A stretch of DNA of 64,000 bases, taken from contig NZ_LGEG01000013.1 in assembly GCF_001280125.1 (NCBI RefSeq), positions 1 through 64,000 of the forward strand. The letters are read 5' to 3'. The DNA is from Streptomyces sp. NRRL F-6492. GTDB taxonomy: Bacteria; Actinomycetota; Actinomycetes; Streptomycetales; Streptomycetaceae. The position numbers were made by a program, and so were the translations under genes. Positions 57,377-64,000 of the stretch are shown in pieces (the stretch's first letter is position 1; each line of letters opens with the position of its first letter). The notes beneath the pieces were generated by a model. That model was given only the letters and a program-made list of their open reading frames with translations, was not told the DNA's origin and made no database searches.

Positions 57377-58591
57377 CTACCCGACTGCCGCCTTCAGGGG
57401 TACGGAAGGGTCCGCCGCGCGGGCCCGGTCGATCGGGGTCGCGGCCTCGATCAGCTTGCGGCCCTGGGCCAGGTCGCGGGGGCGGCCGACGGTGAGGAGG
57501 GCCACCGGCACCCCGGCGCGCAGCCAGAGCGCCGACCAGGTCTCGTCCGCCGGGTCGCCGCGCCACAGCAGCTCGTCCGCGCCCGCGTGGTGTCCCGCGT
57601 ACTGGACGAAGCGCCCGAACTGCTCGGACCAGAAGTACGGCACGGGGTCGTAGGGACCGGCGTCGGCGCCGGTGATGCCGGCGGCGACCGTGCGCGGGCC
57701 CTGGAGGGCGTTGTCCCAGTGGTGGACGAGGAGGCGCTCGCCGTAGCGGGCGGAGGGGAAGGAGGCGCAGTCCCCGACCGCGTACACGTCGGGCAGGGAG
57801 GTGCGCAGCCGGTCGTCGGCGGTGACGGCGCCGCTCGGGTCGAGGGCGATGCCGGAGCCGGCGAGCCAGCCGGTGGCGGGGCGCGCGCCGATGCCGACGA
57901 CGACGGCCTCGGCGGGCAGTTCGCGGCCGTCGGCGAGGAGGACCCGGCCGGGCTCGACCGCGTCCACGCGCGCGTGGGTGAGGAGTTCGGCGCCGTTCGC
58001 CGCGTACCACCCGGCCATGGGGGCGGCGACCTCGGCGGGCAGGGTTCCGGCGAGCGGGAGGTCCGCGGCCTCGACGACGGTGACGGCGCAGCCGGCCCCG
58101 AGCGCGGCGGTGGCGAACTCGGCGCCGATCCAGCCGGCGCCGACGACCACGACGGTGTGGCGGCGCTCCAGGACGGGCCCGAGGCGCACGGCGTCGTCGA
58201 GGGTGCGCAGCAGGTGGACGCCGGGGACGCCCCCGGAGCCGGGCAGGGCGACCGGGTGGGCGCCGGTGGCGATCACCAGGGTGTCGTACGCGACGGGTCC
58301 GGCCTCGGTGTCGACCTCGTGGTCGGCGGCGCGCAGTCCGGTGACGTCCACGCCGAGCCGGAGTTCGACGCCGAGGTCCTCGAAGTCGACGTCGAAGGCG
58401 GAGTCCTCGGCCTTTCCGAGGAGGACCGCCTTGGAGAGCGGGGGCCGGTCGTAGGGCTGGTGGGGTTCGGCCCCGATGAGGGTCACGGGACCGGTGAAGC
58501 CCTGCTCGCGCAGGGCGACGGCGGTCTGGACGCCCGCCATCCCGGCGCCGACGACCACGACGCGCCGCTGGGTCTGCTTCTGCTCGCTCAC
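57377..58591 (-). CDS. NAD(P)/FAD-dependent oxidoreductase (ferredoxin reductase type)
   Basis: A 404-aa reductase. FAD loop VVVVGAGMAGVQTAVAL (residues 11-27), the family motif PYDRPPLSK (about 46-54), an NAD(P) loop VVVVGAGWIGAEFATAAL near residue 147 and the second FAD site VYAVGDCASFP (about 268-278) are all seen. It probably passes electrons from NAD(P)H to a ferredoxin or similar partner. The GTG follows a TAAGGT -10 box (58598-58603) by six bases, so it is likely leaderless. Divergent from thiO. Confidence 0.93.
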   Translation of the reverse strand: MSEQKQTQRRVVVVGAGMAGVQTAVALREQGFTGPVTLIGAEPHQPYDRPPLSKAVLLGKAEDSAFDVDFEDLGVELRLGVDVTGLRAADHEVDTEAGPVAYDTLVIATGAHPVALPGSGGVPGVHLLRTLDDAVRLGPVLERRHTVVVVGAGWIGAEFATAALGAGCAVTVVEAADLPLAGTLPAEVAAPMAGWYAANGAELLTHARVDAVEPGRVLLADGRELPAEAVVVGIGARPATGWLAGSGIALDPSGAVTADDRLRTSLPDVYAVGDCASFPSARYGERLLVHHWDNALQGPRTVAAGITGADAGPYDPVPYFWSEQFGRFVQYAGHHAGADELLWRGDPADETWSALWLRAGVPVALLTVGRPRDLAQGRKLIEAATPIDRARAADPSVPLKAAVG

Positions 58592-58607
58592 GCGGCCACC
58601 TTACGTA

Positions 58608-58624
58608 CCTGACGCCGCGTCAGG
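58608..58624. promoter_or_regulatory. 17-bp palindrome upstream of the oxidoreductase gene
   Basis: CCTGACG and CGTCAGG (58608-58614 and 58618-58624) are exact inverted copies three bases apart. The site lies just upstream of the -10 box of the oxidoreductase gene and about 25 bases upstream of the thi promoter, so it may be an operator for either. Confidence 0.5.
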
Positions 58625-58647
58625 AAGGGCGGGGGTCCGGCCCCCTC

Positions 58648-58675
58648 GTGACGGACGCGCGGCGGAAGCTAGTCT
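58648..58675 (+). promoter_or_regulatory. putative promoter of the thi operon
   Basis: -35 GTGACG (58648-58653) and -10 TAGTCT (58670-58675) are 16 bases apart. Transcription would start near 58682, just before the TPP riboswitch. Confidence 0.6.
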
Positions 58676-58690
58676 GGCGGGCGTAAAGCA

Positions 58691-58781
58691 CTCGCGGGAG
58701 CCCGGACGCACCGGGCTGAGAGGGAGGCTGGCCGGCCTCCGACCGTACGAACCTGATCCGGGTCATGCCGGCGAAGGGAGG
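58691..58781 (+). promoter_or_regulatory. TPP riboswitch (THI element)
   Basis: The conserved core pieces are CGGGCTGAGAGGG (about 58712-58724) and GTACGAACCTGATCCGGG (about 58745-58762), followed by TCATGCCGGCGAAGGGAG. This is the thiamine pyrophosphate aptamer. It ends at the thiO ribosome site GGGAGGGG, so TPP binding would hide the site and shut translation. Confidence 0.96.
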
Positions 58782-58793
58782 GGCTGGACGCCC

Positions 58794-61104
<2,311 letters not shown>

Positions 61105-61182
61105 GGCCGGGGCCGTCCGGGGCGCCCGTCACAGGTCTGCTGCGGTGCGGGGCGCGCGCACCGGACGCGTGTGCGCGGCTCG

Positions 61183-61188
61183 TAGACT
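61183..61188 (+). promoter_or_regulatory. -10 element of the kinase gene, leaderless geometry
   Basis: TAGACT ends seven bases before the GTG start; no ribosome site is present. Confidence 0.65.
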
Positions 61189-61195
61189 CGTCGCC

Positions 61196-63142
61196 GTGGA
61201 CACGACCCTTCAGGACCCCCTCGTCGGGCGGCTGCTCGACGGCCGCTACCGCGTCGACGCGCGCATCGCCGTCGGCGGGATGGCCACGGTCTACCGGGCC
61301 GTCGACACCCGCCTCGACCGCGTCCTCGCGCTCAAGGTGATGCACCCGCAGCTGGCGGCCGACGCCGCCTTCGTGGAGCGGTTCATCCGCGAGGCCAAGT
61401 CGGTCGCCCGGCTCGCGCACCCCAACGTCGTCGGGGTCTTCGACCAGGGCGCCGAGGGCGCGTACGTCTACCTGGCGATGGAGTACGTCCCGGGCTGCAC
61501 CCTCCGCGACGTGCTGCGCGAGCGGGGCGCCCTCGCGCCCCGGGCCGCGCTCGACATCCTGGAGCCGGTGCTCGCCGCGCTCGGCGCCGCGCACCGGGCC
61601 GGGTTCGTGCACCGGGACATGAAGCCGGAGAACGTCCTGATAGGGGACGACGGCCGGGTGAAGGTCGCGGACTTCGGCCTCGTGCGGGCCGTGGGCTCGG
61701 CGACCGCCACCACCGGCTCCGTCCTCGGCACGGTCTCGTACCTGGCGCCGGAGCAGATCGAGCACGGCACCGCCGACACCCGCGCCGACGTGTACGCCTG
61801 CGGCGTCGTCCTGTACGAGATGCTGACCGGCGCCAAGCCGCACGCGGGCGACACGCCCGCCCAGGTGCTCTACCGGCACCTGAACACGGACGTCCCCGCG
61901 CCCTCGGCCGCCGTCCCGGGCCTGGCCCCGGGGCTCGACGGGCTGGTCGCGGCCGCCGCCGCCCGCTCCCCCGAGGCCCGCCCGTACGACGCCGTCGCCC
62001 TGCTCGGCCTGGTCCTGGAGGCCCGCGCCGCGCTCACCGACGAGCAGCTGGACGCGGTGCCGCCGCAGGCGCGGCCCGGGGACCGGGACACCGCCGGGGA
62101 CCGGACGAGCGTGATCGCCCGCGCCGTGCCGGCCGAGGAGCGCACCAGCGTGATCGACCTCCCGCCGCCGGCGGAGACCGACGCCCGGGAGGTGCGGCAC
62201 ACCGGCCGGATGCCGGCGCCCGAGCCGCCCGCGGCCCCCGCCGCCCGCCAGCTGCCCCCGCGCGGCCCGCTGCTCGTGATCGCCGCCGTCCTGCTCGTCC
62301 TCGGCCTGGGCGCCGGGGTCTGGTACATCAACTCCGGCCAGTTCACCCGCGTCCCGGCCGTCCTCGGCCAGACCGAGGCCGCCGCGACGCAGCGGATCAC
62401 CGGCGCCGGACTGGACGTCGGCACCACGAAGCGCGCCTTCAGCGACGTGTACGAGCGCGGCACCGTCATGGCCGTCGACCCGGCCCCCGGCGAGCGCCTG
62501 CGGGGCAACGGCACGGTCGTCCTGACCCTCTCCCGGGGCCCGGAGATCGTGAAGGTGCCCCACCTGGTGGACAAGCCGCTCGCCGAGGCCAGGAAGGCCC
62601 TGGAGAAGGAGGGCCTGGTCGCGGGGGTGGTCACCCGCGAGTTCAGCGACTCCGTCGCCCGGGGGGCCGTGATCGGCTCCGACCCCGAGCCGGGCACCGA
62701 GCGCGCCCCCGACTCGGCGATCGCCCTGGTGGTCAGCAAGGGCTCCCCGATCGACGTGCCCGACGTGACCGGCGAGACCGTCGCCGACGCCACGGCCGCG
62801 CTCCAGGAGGCCGGGCTCACCGTCCGGGTCGCGCCCGAACGGGTCGCCTCCCCGCAGGACGCAGGCTCGGTCGCCGCCCAGTCCCTCCCGGAGGGCAGCC
62901 GCGCCGCCGAGGGCGACGCGATCACCCTCACCGTCTCCAAGGGCCCCGAGATGATCGAGGTCCCCGACGTCACCGGCGAGACGGCCGAGGACGCGCGGGC
63001 GGCCCTGGAGGACGCGGGCTTCGAGGTGGAGCTCAAGAAGACCTTCCCGTACCTCGGCGACACGGTCGCGAGCCAGTCCGCGGAGGGCGGCTCCACCGCC
63101 CCCGAGGGCTCCACGATCACCCTCACGATCAAGGGACTGTAG
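61196..63142 (+). CDS. PASTA-domain Ser/Thr protein kinase
   Basis: A 648-aa membrane kinase of the PknB type. The kinase domain (about residues 16-275) has the ATP loop IAVGGMATVY, the lysine in ALKVM, the catalytic loop HRDMKPENVL, DFG in VADFGLV and SYLAPEQ. One membrane helix (about 361-381) leads to four extracellular PASTA repeats, each opening with a VPxVxG- or VPxLVDK-type motif. PASTA domains bind muropeptides or lipid II, so the kinase links wall state to division, in keeping with the nearby dcw cluster. The GTG start is set by the -10 box seven bases upstream. Confidence 0.96.
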   Translation: MDTTLQDPLVGRLLDGRYRVDARIAVGGMATVYRAVDTRLDRVLALKVMHPQLAADAAFVERFIREAKSVARLAHPNVVGVFDQGAEGAYVYLAMEYVPGCTLRDVLRERGALAPRAALDILEPVLAALGAAHRAGFVHRDMKPENVLIGDDGRVKVADFGLVRAVGSATATTGSVLGTVSYLAPEQIEHGTADTRADVYACGVVLYEMLTGAKPHAGDTPAQVLYRHLNTDVPAPSAAVPGLAPGLDGLVAAAAARSPEARPYDAVALLGLVLEARAALTDEQLDAVPPQARPGDRDTAGDRTSVIARAVPAEERTSVIDLPPPAETDAREVRHTGRMPAPEPPAAPAARQLPPRGPLLVIAAVLLVLGLGAGVWYINSGQFTRVPAVLGQTEAAATQRITGAGLDVGTTKRAFSDVYERGTVMAVDPAPGERLRGNGTVVLTLSRGPEIVKVPHLVDKPLAEARKALEKEGLVAGVVTREFSDSVARGAVIGSDPEPGTERAPDSAIALVVSKGSPIDVPDVTGETVADATAALQEAGLTVRVAPERVASPQDAGSVAAQSLPEGSRAAEGDAITLTVSKGPEMIEVPDVTGETAEDARAALEDAGFEVELKKTFPYLGDTVASQSAEGGSTAPEGSTITLTIKGL

Positions 63143-63148
63143 AAACCC

Positions 63149-64000
63149 ATGCGCAACCCCGTCGGCGGCCACGTCCCCGTGGCCGGCGGTCTCGCCACGG
63201 TCGGCCTCGGCTACGCCCGCGAGCTGGGCGCCGAGACCGTGCAGGTCTTCGTCGCCAACCCGCGCGGCTGGGCCACCCCGGCCGGGAACCCGGCCCAGGA
63301 CGAGCGGTTCCGCGCCGAGTGCGCGGAGCTGTCCCTCTCGGCCTGGGTCCACGCCCCGTACCTGATCAACTTCGGCTCGCACACCGAGGCCACCGCGGAG
63401 AGGTCGGTGGAGTCGCTGCGGCACTCGCTGCGCCGGGGCCGGGAGATCGGCGCGAAGGGCGTGGTGGTGCACACCGGCTCGGCGACCGGCGGCCGGCCGC
63501 GCGCGGTGGCGCTCGCCCAGGTGCGGGAGCGGCTGCTGCCGCTGCTCGACGAGCTGACGCACCCGGACGACCCGGACCTGCTCCTGGAGTCGACGGCCGG
63601 GCAGGGCTCCTCGCTCTGCTCGCGGACCTGGGACTTCGGCCCGTACTTCGACGCCCTCGACCGCCATCCCAAGCTGGGCGTCTGCCTGGACACCTGCCAC
63701 GTGTTCGCCGCCGGGCACGACCTGACGGGCCCGTCCGGGGCGGCGCAGACGCTCGACCTGCTGGTGGAGACCGTCGGCGCGGGGCGGCTGAAGCTGATCC
63801 ACGCCAACGACTCCCAGGACGTCGTGGGCGCCCACAAGGACCGGCACGCGAACATCGGCGCCGGTCACATCGGCGAGGACGCCTTCCGGGAGCTGCTGCG
63901 CCATCCGGCGACGGAGGGGGTGCCGCTGGTCATCGAGACGCCGGGCGGCAAGGAGGGGCACAGGGCGGACGTGGAGCTGCTGAAGAAGCTGCGCCCTTGA
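63149..64000 (+). CDS. nfo: endonuclease IV (AP endonuclease, Nfo)
   Basis: A 283-aa TIM-barrel zinc enzyme that cuts DNA at abasic sites. All metal-ligand motifs are seen in order: VHAPYL, VVHTGS, LLESTAG, CLDTCHVFAAG, LIHANDS, DRHANIGAGHIG and IETPGGK. The ATG lies six bases after the kinase stop, so they may be cotranscribed. The gene is complete: its TGA is the last codon of the window. Confidence 0.94.
   Translation: MRNPVGGHVPVAGGLATVGLGYARELGAETVQVFVANPRGWATPAGNPAQDERFRAECAELSLSAWVHAPYLINFGSHTEATAERSVESLRHSLRRGREIGAKGVVVHTGSATGGRPRAVALAQVRERLLPLLDELTHPDDPDLLLESTAGQGSSLCSRTWDFGPYFDALDRHPKLGVCLDTCHVFAAGHDLTGPSGAAQTLDLLVETVGAGRLKLIHANDSQDVVGAHKDRHANIGAGHIGEDAFRELLRHPATEGVPLVIETPGGKEGHRADVELLKKLRP

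Overview
The window is a 64 kb piece of a Streptomyces chromosome. The evidence is the very high G+C with frequent GTG starts, the long actinobacterial dnaE1-type polymerase, a DivIVA-SepF-FtsZ division block, a translational T-box in front of ileS, PASTA-kinase and HEPN (SAV_6107-type) neighbours, and a gene order that, from memory, follows S. coelicolor from about SCO2064 to SCO2111. It looks like conserved chromosomal core. I see no insertion sequence, prophage, CRISPR array, rRNA or convincing tRNA.

Layout. 0-2.4 kb (-): an ABC exporter ATPase and a NYN-domain protein. 2.6-6.4 kb: a 57-aa hydrophilic protein (+) and dnaE1 (-) converge on a strong hairpin terminator. 6.6-12.8 kb (+): a DUF2252 kinase-like protein, a membrane protein, a DsbA-like thioredoxin-fold protein, the Tat-exported phosphatase PhoD and a secreted M43-like metalloprotease. 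12.8-18.3 kb (-): a hydrolase, a Na+/H+ antiporter, then lspA, an RluA-family pseudouridine synthase and a GNAT acetyltransferase, preceded by a DksA/TraR-like protein with a histone-H1-like tail. 18.5-22.0 kb (+): ileS under a T-box leader.

22.1-39.9 kb (-): the division and cell-wall (dcw) cluster, read as rsmH, ftsL, ftsI, murE, murF, mraY, murD, ftsW, murG, ftsQ, then ftsZ (with its own regulatory gap), pgeF, yggS, sepF, a YggT protein and divIVA. Most junctions overlap or are only a few bases apart. It makes lipid II, assembles the Z ring and directs polar growth. There is no mraZ, murC or ftsA in the run.

40.5-45.4 kb (+): MoxR ATPase, DUF58 protein and membrane transglutaminase, divergent from rsmH. 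45.5-47.6 kb (-): a DUF3040 membrane protein, a methyltransferase and a HEPN protein. 47.7-51.5 kb (+): a likely operon of a degenerate ABC-type ATPase, a YhgE/Pip-type membrane protein and a TetR regulator, preceded by a 26-bp near-perfect palindrome. 51.9-54.0 kb (+): DUF4126 and a phytoene-desaturase-like flavoprotein. 54.1-58.6 kb (-): a membrane protein with a Tyr/Gln-rich tail, metF, thiE, an Rv2175c-type DNA-binding protein and an NAD(P)/FAD reductase. 58.7-61.1 kb (+): thiO-thiS-thiG under a TPP riboswitch. 61.2-64.0 kb (+): a four-PASTA Ser/Thr kinase and endonuclease IV.

The most unusual items are the palindrome-controlled YhgE cassette with an ATPase whose nucleotide motifs are all altered, the DksA-like protein missing its fourth zinc cysteine, the repeat-plus-hairpin locus near 51.6 kb, and the layered regulatory DNA upstream of ftsZ. 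No wholly new system can be proven from sequence alone.
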